Assembly (NCBI RefSeq): GCF_008386575.1
Contig: NZ_VUOA01000028.1
Span: forward strand, 21,586-85,585
DNA length: 64,000 nt
DNA from: Salinarimonas soli
Lineage (GTDB): Bacteria; Pseudomonadota; Alphaproteobacteria; Rhizobiales; Beijerinckiaceae
Reading direction: 5' to 3'
Shown: positions 1 to 8,026 of the stretch, in pieces
Layout: every line of letters starts with the position of its first letter
Position numbering within the stretch: position 1 is the first letter of the stretch
Position numbers and translations under genes: made by a program
The notes under the pieces: generated by a model
The model's input: only the letters and a program-made list of their open reading frames with translations
The model's database searches: none
What the model was told of the DNA's origin: nothing

Positions 1-867
1 GAGGCTCGCGTCGATCTGCGAGGCCCCCTCGGTCACGACACCGTCCACGGGCACGCGGTCGCCCGGGCGCACGAGCACGTGGTCGCCCGGCTTGATGGCG
101 AGGATCGGTACCTCGACCACGGATCCGTCCGGGTCGACCCGCCGGGCGATCTCGCCCCGCAGCGCCAGGAGGTTGCCCGCCACCGCCCGCGTCTTGCGGC
201 GCATCATCCCGTCGAGGGCGCGGCCGGCGAGGAGGAAGGTGAGCAGCATCGCGGCGGAGTCGAAATAGGCGTGGCTCTGCGAGTGCAGGGTCTCGTAGAG
301 GGAGAGCGCGATGGCGAGGCAGACGCCGAGCGAGATCGGCACGTCCATGGTCATGGCCCGCGCGCGGATGGAGCGCCAGGCGCCCAGGAAGAACGGCTGG
401 CCCGCATAGGCGATGGCGGGGATCGCGATCAGCGCCGAGATCCAGTGGAAGAGGTCGCGGGTCTCGGGATCGATGTCGGTGGCGTTGCCCGACCACACGG
501 ACACCGAGAGCAGCATCACGTTCATGGTGGCGAAGGCGCCGACGCCGACGCAGCGCAGCAGCCACCGCATCTCGGCGGCCTCGATCTCCTCCTCCCGCGA
601 ACGGGTGAAGGGATAGGCCTTGTAGCCGAGCCGCTCCAGGCGCTCCACGACAGCGTGGGGATCGCACGCCTCGCCCTCCCAGCGCAGGGTCAGGCGGCGG
701 AGCGTGTAGTTGAGGCGGGCGGAGCCCAGGCCCGGCACGGAGGCGACGCCGCGCTCGATGTCGCCGATGCAGGCCGCGCAGGTGACGCCGTCCATGGCGA
801 GCTCGAGCGCCGCGCCGCCCTCCCCGTCCCGGCGCACGAAGGCCGAGTAGTCGATCCGGTCCGTCAT
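1..867 (-). CDS. fixI: FixI-type heavy-metal P-type ATPase (3' part outside window)
   Basis: The first 289 residues of a copper-type P1B ATPase are visible; the rest lies beyond base 1. An N-terminal heavy-metal-associated domain carries the metal-binding Cys pair C30-A-A-C33. Membrane segments follow, then the start of the actuator domain (KPGD...RPGDRVPVDG). FixI/CcoI pumps copper to the periplasm for the CuB centre of cbb3 cytochrome oxidase. The start ATG at 867 is 5 bp downstream of the fixH stop, so the two are probably cotranscribed. Assignment as FixI rather than a detoxifying CopA rests mainly on the fixG-fixH neighbours. The catalytic DKTGT region cannot be seen. Confidence 0.9.
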   Translation of the reverse strand, partial: MTDRIDYSAFVRRDGEGGAALELAMDGVTCAACIGDIERGVASVPGLGSARLNYTLRRLTLRWEGEACDPHAVVERLERLGYKAYPFTRSREEEIEAAEMRWLLRCVGVGAFATMNVMLLSVSVWSGNATDIDPETRDLFHWISALIAIPAIAYAGQPFFLGAWRSIRARAMTMDVPISLGVCLAIALSLYETLHSQSHAYFDSAAMLLTFLLAGRALDGMMRRKTRAVAGNLLALRGEIARRVDPDGSVVEVPILAIKPGDHVLVRPGDRVPVDGVVTEGASQIDASL

Positions 868-872
868 GGCGC

Positions 873-1391
873 TCACTCGACCATGGCGCGGGTGCGCGAC
901 AGGAAGAGGCGCTCGCCCCCGCGCTCGAACGTGATCACCACGGTCCATTGACCAGTGCCGACATCGTCGAGGGAGGCCTCGTAGCGGCCGGCGCCCGCGA
1001 GCACGAGGTCGCCCGTGCGGTCGCGCCGGCGGTCGGTGGGGTGCGACAGGCGCAGGGTGCCCGTCAGGTCGCTCAGCGCCGCGCCGCCGCTCTCGGCGGC
1101 CGAGACGGCGACGTGCGCGCGGCCATGGGCGTCGCGAACGATGGACGCCTCCACGCGCCAGCCGCGGGCGGCCTGCGCCTGAGCCGCCAGGGTCTCGGCG
1201 TTGAAGCGCTGGCCCTCGCGATAGGCGCTGTCCGTCTCCAGCCCCGGAAAGGTCGAGGTGGCGAGGCGGAGCATGACCGTGTTGACCGCGATGATCGTCC
1301 CGAAGAACAGGACGAAGGCGGCGAAGACCATGCGCCCGGTGATGGGGCGTCCTGGGGCGGGGGCGGTCTCGAGCCGTGCGGGGGAGGTCAT
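873..1391 (-). CDS. fixH: FixH family protein
   Basis: A 172-residue membrane-anchored protein. One N-terminal transmembrane helix lies at about residues 22-42 (MVFAAFVLFFGTIIAVNTVM). A periplasmic FixH domain follows, with the typical G-x-x-Y-x-x-G-x-x-F-N sequence after the helix. FixH/CcoH is needed for assembly or stability of cbb3 oxidase. The open frame extends upstream to 1634, but that part only mirrors fixG. The ATG at 1391 gives the expected family length and lies 28 bp after the fixG stop. Operon position between fixG and fixI supports the call. Confidence 0.92.
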   Translation of the reverse strand: MTSPARLETAPAPGRPITGRMVFAAFVLFFGTIIAVNTVMLRLATSTFPGLETDSAYREGQRFNAETLAAQAQAARGWRVEASIVRDAHGRAHVAVSAAESGGAALSDLTGTLRLSHPTDRRRDRTGDLVLAGAGRYEASLDDVGTGQWTVVITFERGGERLFLSRTRAMVE

Positions 1392-1419
1392 GGCCCTGTC
1401 TCCTATCGGTGTGGCGGGG

Positions 1420-2859
1420 TCAGTCCTTGGGGCCGACGAAGTGGTCGCCCGCGAGCGCCCGGTCGGATCCGGCGGGATCGGTGACGAGGAAGGTGATGTC
1501 GTGGGAGCCGGTGGTGCCGCGCGGCGCCGTGACGAGGACGCGAAGCTCGCGGGTCTGGTCCGGCTCGACGCGCACCCGCAGGCGCGCGGCCTCCGCGATC
1601 TCGGCCCCGACGGCGTCGATCTGCGCCTGGGCAAGGCCGGCCACCTCCAGGGTGAGGACGCGCTCCTCGTGCGCCTTGTTCATCACCCGCACCGTGTAGG
1701 CGTTGCGGACGGTGCCGTCGGAGAGGCGGACGAAGACGGGGTTGCGGTCGTGGACCGAGCTCACGGCGAGCGAGGAGCGGCCGAGCAGCGACCACGTCAT
1801 GAGGCCACCTACGCCCACGATGAGTGCGGCGTAGAGCACCGTGCGGGGGCGGACCACGCGGACGGGCTCGGGGGCGAGGCCTGCCGCCCGGCGCTCCACG
1901 TTCACGTCCGTGTCGTAGCCGATGAGGCCCTCGGGCCGGCCGATGCGGCGCATGACCGTGTCGCAGGCGTCGATGCACAGGCCGCACTGGATGCAGTCGA
2001 CCTGGAGCCCGTTGCGGATGTCGACCTCGTGGGGGCAAGCGAACACGCAGGCCATGCAGTCGACGCAGTCGCCCGCGGGCTCGCCGGCCTCCTTCAGGGC
2101 AGCGTTCTTCTTCACCGAGCCGCGCGGCTCGCCGCGATCGTACCGGTAGGTGATGGTGAGGGCCTGCTCGTCGGTGAGCGCCGCCTGGATGCGGGGCCAG
2201 GGGCACATATAGGTGCAGACCTGCTCGCGCATGTGGCCGGCCAGCAGGTAGGTGGTGCCGGTGAGGATCGCGATCCAGGCATAGGCCACGAGGGGCGCCT
2301 GGACGGTGGCGAGCTGCCACACCAGGGTCGGCGCGTCGGCGAAGTAGAGCACCCAGGCGCCGCCGGTCCACCAGGCGATCACGAGCCAGGCCGCGTGGGT
2401 CGCGAGCTTGAGCCCGACCTTGCGGGGCGTCCAGGGCGCCGCGTCGAGGCGCATGCGGTCGCGCCGGTCGCCCTGGATCACGCGCTCCACGGCCATGAAC
2501 AGGTCGGTCCACACGGTCTGGGGGCAGAGATAGCCGCACCAGATGCGGCCCGCGACCGCGTTCATGAGGAAGAGGGCGAGCGCGGCAAGGATCAGGAGAC
2601 CCGCGATGTAGGTCACCTCCTGCGGCCAGATCTCGATGAAGAAGAAATAGAACCGGCGGCCGGGGAAATCGAGCAGCACCGCCTGGTCCGGCGCACCCGG
2701 TCCCCGGTTCCAGCGCACGAAGGGCAGCAGGTAATAGACCCCAAGCGTCAGGGCCATGATGGCCCACTTGATCGTGCGGAAGCGGCCGCGGACGGCTTGC
2801 GGGTAGATCGCCTTGCGGCTCTCGTAGAGCGGGACGTCGTCGGGCGCGGCGGCGGTCAT
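1420..2859 (-). CDS. fixG: Cytochrome c oxidase accessory protein FixG/CcoG
   Basis: A 479-residue polyferredoxin-like membrane protein. Several transmembrane helices lie in the first half. They are followed by cysteine clusters for two 4Fe-4S centres (C-V-D-C-M-A-C-x3-C-P and C-I-Q-C-G-L-C-x3-C) and a C-terminal periplasmic Ig-like domain. In the CcoG family the role is reduction of copper for cbb3 oxidase maturation. It is the first gene of fixGHI, and a perfect FNR/FixK box lies about 60 bp upstream. fixNOQP is not next to it in this window; an unrelated hydrolase gene lies upstream. Confidence 0.96.
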   Translation of the reverse strand: MTAAAPDDVPLYESRKAIYPQAVRGRFRTIKWAIMALTLGVYYLLPFVRWNRGPGAPDQAVLLDFPGRRFYFFFIEIWPQEVTYIAGLLILAALALFLMNAVAGRIWCGYLCPQTVWTDLFMAVERVIQGDRRDRMRLDAAPWTPRKVGLKLATHAAWLVIAWWTGGAWVLYFADAPTLVWQLATVQAPLVAYAWIAILTGTTYLLAGHMREQVCTYMCPWPRIQAALTDEQALTITYRYDRGEPRGSVKKNAALKEAGEPAGDCVDCMACVFACPHEVDIRNGLQVDCIQCGLCIDACDTVMRRIGRPEGLIGYDTDVNVERRAAGLAPEPVRVVRPRTVLYAALIVGVGGLMTWSLLGRSSLAVSSVHDRNPVFVRLSDGTVRNAYTVRVMNKAHEERVLTLEVAGLAQAQIDAVGAEIAEAARLRVRVEPDQTRELRVLVTAPRGTTGSHDITFLVTDPAGSDRALAGDHFVGPKD

Positions 2860-2918
2860 GACGGGGGATCTCGACCCTGTGGAAGGCCGGACCCTAGGCC
2901 GCGCGGGGGTGTGGGGCC

Positions 2919-2932
2919 TTGATCGGGATCAA
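2919..2932 (-). promoter_or_regulatory. FNR/FixK-type box (anaerobox) upstream of fixG
   Basis: The sequence TTGAT-CGGG-ATCAA is a perfect palindromic match to the FNR/FixK consensus TTGAT-N4-ATCAA. It is centred about 66 bp upstream of the fixG start codon, in the short gap before the hydrolase gene. FixK activation of fixGHI under low oxygen is well known in rhizobia. The site being used here is an inference. Confidence 0.85.
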
Positions 2933-2979
2933 TGGCCGGCTAGGGGGGATCCCGGAGGGGCAGGTCCCCTGCCCCGCCC

Positions 2980-3807
2980 TCAGCCGCCGATCGGATGCCG
3001 CCCGGCATGCTCCCTCACGGCCGCGTTGAAAGCCGCCGGCGCCTCCAGCGGCGCCATGTGGCCGATGCCGGCCAAGGTGAGCTCCCGGGCGCCGGGGATC
3101 GTCGTGGCGAGCAGCTTCGAGGCGGCGCGGCAGACCTGGTCGGCGTCGCCGCGCAGCACCAGGGTGGGCACACGAAGCCCCCGCAGGGCGCCCGTCATGC
3201 GAAACAGCGAGGTGCGCTTGGCCAATACCTCGGAGAGCGTGTGCAGCACGCCGTGGAGGGGCGTGGAGCGGATGAGGGCGCGCATGTGGCAGCGGGCACG
3301 CGGGTCGCGGGAGGCGTAGGCCTTGAAGAACTCGCCCCGCAGCATCTCCTCGGCGAGCACCTCCGCGCCGCTCTCGCGCCCCACCATGCCCCAGCGCCGG
3401 GCCGTGGAGGTCATGAGCATGGGGCTCTCCGCCCCCGCCCCTACGTCGGCGAGGACAAGCGAGGCCACCCGCTCGGGTTTTGCGAGCGCGAAGCCCAAAG
3501 CGGGCCCGCCCCCGAGGGAAAAACCGACGAGGTGGCAGCGCTCGATCCCGAGATGATCGAGGAGCCCCGCGAGATCGCGCCCGAGATGACCTGGCGAGTA
3601 GCCCTCAGCCCGCTCCGGCGCTCCCGACAGGCCGTGGCCGCGCTGGTCGTAGGCGATCACCGTGTGGTCGCGGGCGAGGTCGCGGAGCTGGTGCACCCAC
3701 ATCCGGCGCCCGCAGGCGAAGCCGTGGACGAGCACCAGGGGCGGCCCCGCTCCGGCGATCGTGTAGGCGAGGTCGATCCCGTTCACGGACGCGAGGGAAC
3801 AGCGCAT
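2980..3807 (-). CDS. Alpha/beta-fold hydrolase
   Basis: A 275-residue alpha/beta hydrolase. Visible landmarks are the oxyanion-hole sequence HGFACG near residues 29-33, the nucleophile elbow G-F-S-L-G-G with Ser98, an acidic residue in LRGDADQ, and the catalytic His in GIGHMAPLEAP near the C-terminus. It resembles 3-oxoadipate enol-lactonase-like and general esterase-like enzymes, but the substrate cannot be read from sequence. No signal peptide is seen, so it is cytoplasmic. It stands alone between fixG and a small unknown gene. Confidence 0.88.
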   Translation of the reverse strand: MRCSLASVNGIDLAYTIAGAGPPLVLVHGFACGRRMWVHQLRDLARDHTVIAYDQRGHGLSGAPERAEGYSPGHLGRDLAGLLDHLGIERCHLVGFSLGGGPALGFALAKPERVASLVLADVGAGAESPMLMTSTARRWGMVGRESGAEVLAEEMLRGEFFKAYASRDPRARCHMRALIRSTPLHGVLHTLSEVLAKRTSLFRMTGALRGLRVPTLVLRGDADQVCRAASKLLATTIPGARELTLAGIGHMAPLEAPAAFNAAVREHAGRHPIGG

Positions 3808-4029
3808 GGGCTCAGCGCTCCGCCGAGGGGCGGCCGGGACGGTGCCGGGGAACGCTCGTCCAGGGGTGCGGGGTGCTCATGATGTCCTCCGGCGCTGCAT
3901 GCGGCGCGGAGCTTTGCGGCGCCCGAGGCCGGAGGGCAAGCCCGCCCGTGAGGCCGGGGCGGTCCTTCGCCGCAGACCGGGCCGGCGGGCTCCCGTGTTA
4001 CGTTGCGGCAACAAACGGGGAGCCATGTC

Positions 4030-4296
4030 ATGAGCCATCATGCGGAGCTGCGGCGCGTGATCGAGGAGGGCGAGATCGCGACAGGTCTTGCGGCCCAGCG
4101 CTTCCTGCCGCGCTTCGCGCGCAAGCTCGCCCGTTACCGTGAATTGTGCGAAACCACGCGCAACCCCTTGGCACGCCGCTATTATGCCTGGCAGGTGGAG
4201 CGTTATGGACGCCTCGCCGCCGACGCCGAGCAGGACATCGCGCGGGCCCGTGACATCCGCTCCGCCCGCCACGGCGGCCTGCTCCCGCGCCGCTAA
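4030..4296 (+). CDS. Small hypothetical protein
   Basis: An 88-residue, Arg- and Ala-rich, mostly helical protein starting MSHHAELRRVIEEGE. I chose ATG 4030 because a GGGGAG Shine-Dalgarno-like stretch lies just upstream; an in-frame start at 4003 would add nine residues. There is no signal peptide, membrane segment or recognisable domain. It converges with the racemase-family gene and the two stop codons are only 3 bp apart. The codon pattern (G/C at third positions) supports a real gene. Function unknown. Confidence 0.6.
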   Translation: MSHHAELRRVIEEGEIATGLAAQRFLPRFARKLARYRELCETTRNPLARRYYAWQVERYGRLAADAEQDIARARDIRSARHGGLLPRR

Positions 4297-4299
4297 GTT

Positions 4300-5022
4300 T
4301 CATCCCAGCGCCCGGGTCAGGGCCTGCGACAGGCCGATCGCCTCCACGGGCGGCGCACGGCGGGCGACGGGGCCGGAGCGCGCGGCGGCGGCCCGGATCG
4401 TCGCCTCGACGGCCGTGCCGGTGGAGCAGAGCACGGGGACGGGCACGCGGTCCGCGATTCGCCCGGCGAGCCCAGCGAGCGCGGCGCCCCCGAGCACCAC
4501 GGCACCGGCCCCCGCCGCGGCGGCGTCCCGGCAGGCGCGGGCCAGCATGTCGAGGGCGCCGTCCGGGTCGCGGGCGATCTCGCCGCCGGTGGGCGCCACC
4601 GTGTGGACGCCGCTCAGGCGGTCGGAGAGGCCGAGGGCGGCCACGAACTCGGTGAGCATCGGTCCCCAGAGCACGCCCCCCGTGACGATGGCGAAGCGGT
4701 CGGCCAGGCCGGCCGCGGCCTGGCACGACGCCTCCGCCATGCCCACCACCGGCACGGGCGACATCTCCTTGAGGGCGAGGAGCCCCGGATCGCCGAAGCA
4801 GGCGAGGCACACGGCATCCTGATCGGCGCCGTGCTCGGCGAGCGCGTCGAGGGCGGCGTGCCCCGCCACGGCCGCGGCGGCGCGGCTCGAGATGTAGCGC
4901 GCGCCGAAACGCCCCGTGACGGCGTCGATCCTCACCCCGGGCGGAGCGAGCGCGCCGGCATGCGCCGCCACGAGATCCGTCACGGCGGGGGTGGTGTTCG
5001 GGTTGATGAGCAGAATCCGCAT
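4300..5022 (-). CDS. Asp/Glu/hydantoin racemase family protein
   Basis: A 240-residue protein starting MRILLINPNTT, the typical opening of the hydantoin racemase branch of the Asp/Glu racemase superfamily. The first catalytic cysteine is present as C75 in the sequence ACFGDPG. The position of the second cysteine, normally in an LGCA-type motif, reads LGGAALAG (Gly179). The enzyme may therefore not be a two-cysteine racemase and could be a one-cysteine isomerase or decarboxylase relative. It is divergent from the peptide-type ABC operon at 5196, hinting at amino-acid or peptide-derivative metabolism. The start at 5022 is preferred over an upstream frame extension. Confidence 0.82.
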   Translation of the reverse strand: MRILLINPNTTPAVTDLVAAHAGALAPPGVRIDAVTGRFGARYISSRAAAAVAGHAALDALAEHGADQDAVCLACFGDPGLLALKEMSPVPVVGMAEASCQAAAGLADRFAIVTGGVLWGPMLTEFVAALGLSDRLSGVHTVAPTGGEIARDPDGALDMLARACRDAAAAGAGAVVLGGAALAGLAGRIADRVPVPVLCSTGTAVEATIRAAAARSGPVARRAPPVEAIGLSQALTRALG

Positions 5023-5195
5023 CGTCCTCGTCCCGTCGGCGCCCGCCTGCCTCTTTGGGGGCACCCTGCCTAAACCTTGCGCACACATGCCGTTACGGCA
5101 GTGAGGCGAAGCCCTGGGCCAGCCTCGATTGGCACGTCCGTTGCTCCGGGTCCTTGCAAGAACCGGGCGACGAGGTCGCCCACAGGGAGAGACCG

Positions 5196-6842
5196 ATGAC
5201 CACCAGCCTCAAAGCCTTGACCCTCGCGCTCGCCCTCGGGACGGGCCTCGCGACCGCCGCCCTGGCCCAGGAGAAGACCCTACGGATCGGCATGACGGCC
5301 GCCGACATCCCCCGCACCCTCGGGCAGCCCGACCAGGGCTTCGAAGGCAACCGCTTCACCGGCATCCCGATCTACGACGCTCTCACTCACTGGGACCTCT
5401 CCAAGGCCGACGCGCCCTCGATCCTGATCCCGGGCCTTGCCACCGAGTGGAAGGTGAACGACGCGGACAAGACGAAGTGGACCTTCCGCCTGCGGCCGGG
5501 CGTCAAGTTCCACGACGGGTCGCCGGTCGATGCCGACGCGGTGGTCTGGAACGTCCAAAAGGTGCTCGACAAGCAGGCCCCGCATTTCGACGCGAGCCAG
5601 GTCGGCGTCACGGCCTCGCGCATGCCGACCCTGCGCTCCGCGAGCAAGATCGACGACATGACCGTCGAGCTCGTCACCTCCGAGCCCGACTCGTTCCTGC
5701 CCATCAACCTCACCAACCTGTTCATGGCCTCGCCCAAGCACTGGGAGGCGAAGCTCGCCGCCGTGCCGGCCTCGGTGACCGACCCGGCCGAGCGCGCCAA
5801 GCAGGCCTGGACCGCCTTCGCATCCGATCCGTCGGGCTCGGGCCCCTTCCGCGTCACCCGCTTCGTGCCCCGCGAGCGGCTGGAGCTCGCCAAGAACCCC
5901 GCCTATTGGGACGAGGCGCGCCGGCCGAAGATCGACCGCGTGGTCATGCTGCCCCTGCCCGAGGCGAACGCCCGCACCGCCGCGCTGCTCGGCGGACAGG
6001 TCGACTGGATCGAGGCGCCCGCTCCCGATGCCGTGGCGCAGATCAAGAGCCGCGGCTTCGTCATGTACCAGAACGCCCAGCCGCACGTGTGGCCGTGGCA
6101 GCTCTCCTTCACCGAGGGCTCGCCCTGGCTCGACAAGCGCGTGCGCCAGGCCGCGAACCTGTGCATCAACCGCACGGAGATGAAGGAGCTGCTCGGTGGC
6201 CTCATGGCCGAGCCCAAGGGCACGGTGGGCCCCGGCCATCCCTGGTGGGGCAACCCGGGGTTCGACATCAAGTACGACCCGACCGGGGCGAAGAAGCTTA
6301 TGCAGGAGGCGGGCTACTCGGCCGCCAAGCCCCTGAAGGTGAAGGTCCAGACCTCCGCCTCGGGCTCGGGCCAGATGCAGCCCATCCCCATGAACGAGTA
6401 CGCCCAGCAGGCGCTCAAGGACTGCTTCTTCGACGTCGAGCTCGACGTGATCGAGTGGAACACCCTGTTCACGAACTGGCGCCAGGGCGCCAAGGATCCG
6501 AGCGCGCGCGGCGCCAACGCCATCAACGTGTCCTTCGCGGCCATGGACCCGTTCTTCGCCATGGTGCGCTTCACCTCGACGAAGACCTTCCCGCCGGTGT
6601 CCAACAACTGGGGCTATTTCGGCAACGCGGAGTTCGACGAGCTCATCGCCTCCGCGCGCACGAGCTTCGAGGACAAGGCTCGCGACGAGGCGCTGGCGAA
6701 GCTCCACGCCCGCATCGTCGAGGAGGCCCCCTTCGTGTGGATTGCGCACGACGTCGGCCCGCGCGCCATGTCGCCGAAGGTGAAGGGCGTCGTCCAGCCC
6801 CGCAGCTGGTTCATCGACATCGCGACGATGTCGATGGAGTGA
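5196..6842 (+). CDS. ABC transporter substrate-binding protein, peptide (family 5) type
   Basis: A 548-residue extracellular solute-binding protein of the DppA/OppA family. The signal peptide covers about residues 1-25 (ending ATAALAQ). The mature part holds the family core (WTFRLRPGVKFHDGSPVDADAVVWN...). It is the first gene of a five-gene importer operon, separated from the permease by 226 bp that contain a palindromic repeat. The upstream frame extension to 5055 is not needed; the signal peptide begins at ATG 5196. A close paralog lies at 14535-16148. The ligand (peptide, opine, glycoside or other) is not determinable. Confidence 0.94.
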   Translation: MTTSLKALTLALALGTGLATAALAQEKTLRIGMTAADIPRTLGQPDQGFEGNRFTGIPIYDALTHWDLSKADAPSILIPGLATEWKVNDADKTKWTFRLRPGVKFHDGSPVDADAVVWNVQKVLDKQAPHFDASQVGVTASRMPTLRSASKIDDMTVELVTSEPDSFLPINLTNLFMASPKHWEAKLAAVPASVTDPAERAKQAWTAFASDPSGSGPFRVTRFVPRERLELAKNPAYWDEARRPKIDRVVMLPLPEANARTAALLGGQVDWIEAPAPDAVAQIKSRGFVMYQNAQPHVWPWQLSFTEGSPWLDKRVRQAANLCINRTEMKELLGGLMAEPKGTVGPGHPWWGNPGFDIKYDPTGAKKLMQEAGYSAAKPLKVKVQTSASGSGQMQPIPMNEYAQQALKDCFFDVELDVIEWNTLFTNWRQGAKDPSARGANAINVSFAAMDPFFAMVRFTSTKTFPPVSNNWGYFGNAEFDELIASARTSFEDKARDEALAKLHARIVEEAPFVWIAHDVGPRAMSPKVKGVVQPRSWFIDIATMSME

Positions 6843-6849
6843 GGTAACA

Positions 6850-7046
6850 CCTCTCCCCGCCGGGCGGGGAGAGGGCTTCGCCGGCGGAACGGCGGGCGAA
6901 GCAAGCGAGCTGAAGGCGAGCGGGGATGAGGGGGTCTGGAGGGTCGAGCTCCTCCGTCCACGCCCCCTGACCTTCGGGCTGCCGCCCTCGCCTCAAGCCC
7001 CGGCGAGGGGGCTTTCGGCCCTCTCCCCGCGCGGCGGGGAGAGGTG
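6850..7046. repeat. Palindromic intergenic element type A, copy 1
   Basis: About 197 bp bounded at both ends by short hairpins of the form CTCTCCCCGC...GCGGGGAGAG. Internal inverted arms (GCGAGC-x-GGGG and its complement) surround a small central loop. The same layout recurs at 52621-52818. It lies between the binding-protein gene and the first permease gene of the same operon. It could form a large RNA structure that stabilises the upstream message. Confidence 0.85.
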
Positions 7047-7068
7047 AACGCATTCCCAACGGTGTTCC

Positions 7069-8022
7069 ATGCTCGCCTACCTCGCCCGCCGCGTCCTCTA
7101 TACCCTGCCCATCCTTCTCGGGGTGTCGCTCGTCTGCTTCGCCCTGGTGCACATCGCGCCGGGCGATCCCTTGAGCTCGGTCCTGCCGCCGGACGCCTCG
7201 GCGGACCTCCAGCGGCAGCTGCGGACGCTCTACGGGTTCGACCGCTCCTACCCGGAGCAGTTCGCGATCTGGATCGGGCGTGCCCTCCAGGGCGATCTCG
7301 GCGCGTCGATCGCGTCGGGGCGGCCGGTCGCGACGGAGGTGATGCGGGCGGTGGTCAACACGCTCCGCCTCGCGGTGCTCGCCACCGCCATCGGCTTCTT
7401 CTTAGGGGGCCTGTTCGGGTTCGTGGCGGGCTATTTCCGCAACTCCGTGGTGGACAAGCTCGCCTCCATGCTCGCGGTGCTGGGGGTCAGCGTGCCCCAT
7501 TACTGGCTCGGCATGGTGCTCGTGATCGTCTTCTCGTCGCAGCTCGGCTGGCTCCCCGCCACGGGCGCCGGCCCCGGCGGCTCGTCGGACTGGGCCTGGG
7601 ACTGGGCGCACGTGCAGCACATGGTCCTGCCCGCCGTCACCATGTCGGTGATCCCCATGGGGATCGTCGCCCGCACGGTGCGGGCGCTCGTGGCCGACAT
7701 CCTCTCGCAGGACTTCATCACCGGCCTCAAGGCCAAGGGGCTGACGGGCTTCGGCGTGTTCCGCCACGTGGTGAAGAACGCCGCCCCCACGGCGCTCGCC
7801 GTCATGGGCCTCCAGCTCGGCTACCTGCTCGGCGGCTCGATCCTCATCGAGACGGTGTTCTCGTGGCCCGGCACGGGCTTCCTCCTGAACTCGGCGATCT
7901 TCCAGCGCGACCTGCCGCTCCTCCAGGGCACGATCCTGGTGCTCGCCCTGTTCTTCGTCGTGCTCAACGTCGTGGTCGACGTGATCCAGAGCCTTCTCGA
8001 TCCTCGCGTCCAGCGGAGCTGA
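7069..8022 (+). CDS. ABC transporter permease, DppB type
   Basis: A 317-residue inner-membrane permease with about six transmembrane helices. It opens MLAYLARRVLYTLPILLGVSL, the usual DppB/OppB start. The cytoplasmic coupling loop is seen near FITGLKAKGLTGFGVFRHVVKNA (the EAA-type motif, about residues 218-245). It pairs with the permease at 8027, four bases downstream, in a DppBC-type importer. Length is normal for the family. The substrate is set by the binding protein and is unknown. Confidence 0.95.
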   Translation: MLAYLARRVLYTLPILLGVSLVCFALVHIAPGDPLSSVLPPDASADLQRQLRTLYGFDRSYPEQFAIWIGRALQGDLGASIASGRPVATEVMRAVVNTLRLAVLATAIGFFLGGLFGFVAGYFRNSVVDKLASMLAVLGVSVPHYWLGMVLVIVFSSQLGWLPATGAGPGGSSDWAWDWAHVQHMVLPAVTMSVIPMGIVARTVRALVADILSQDFITGLKAKGLTGFGVFRHVVKNAAPTALAVMGLQLGYLLGGSILIETVFSWPGTGFLLNSAIFQRDLPLLQGTILVLALFFVVLNVVVDVIQSLLDPRVQRS

Positions 8023-8026
8023 CCCC

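Noticed and set aside
5085-5097. ACATGCCGTTACG shared by the promoter regions near 5085 and 20910
   Set aside because: A 13-base match is expected by chance many times in 64 kb; the surrounding bases do not match.
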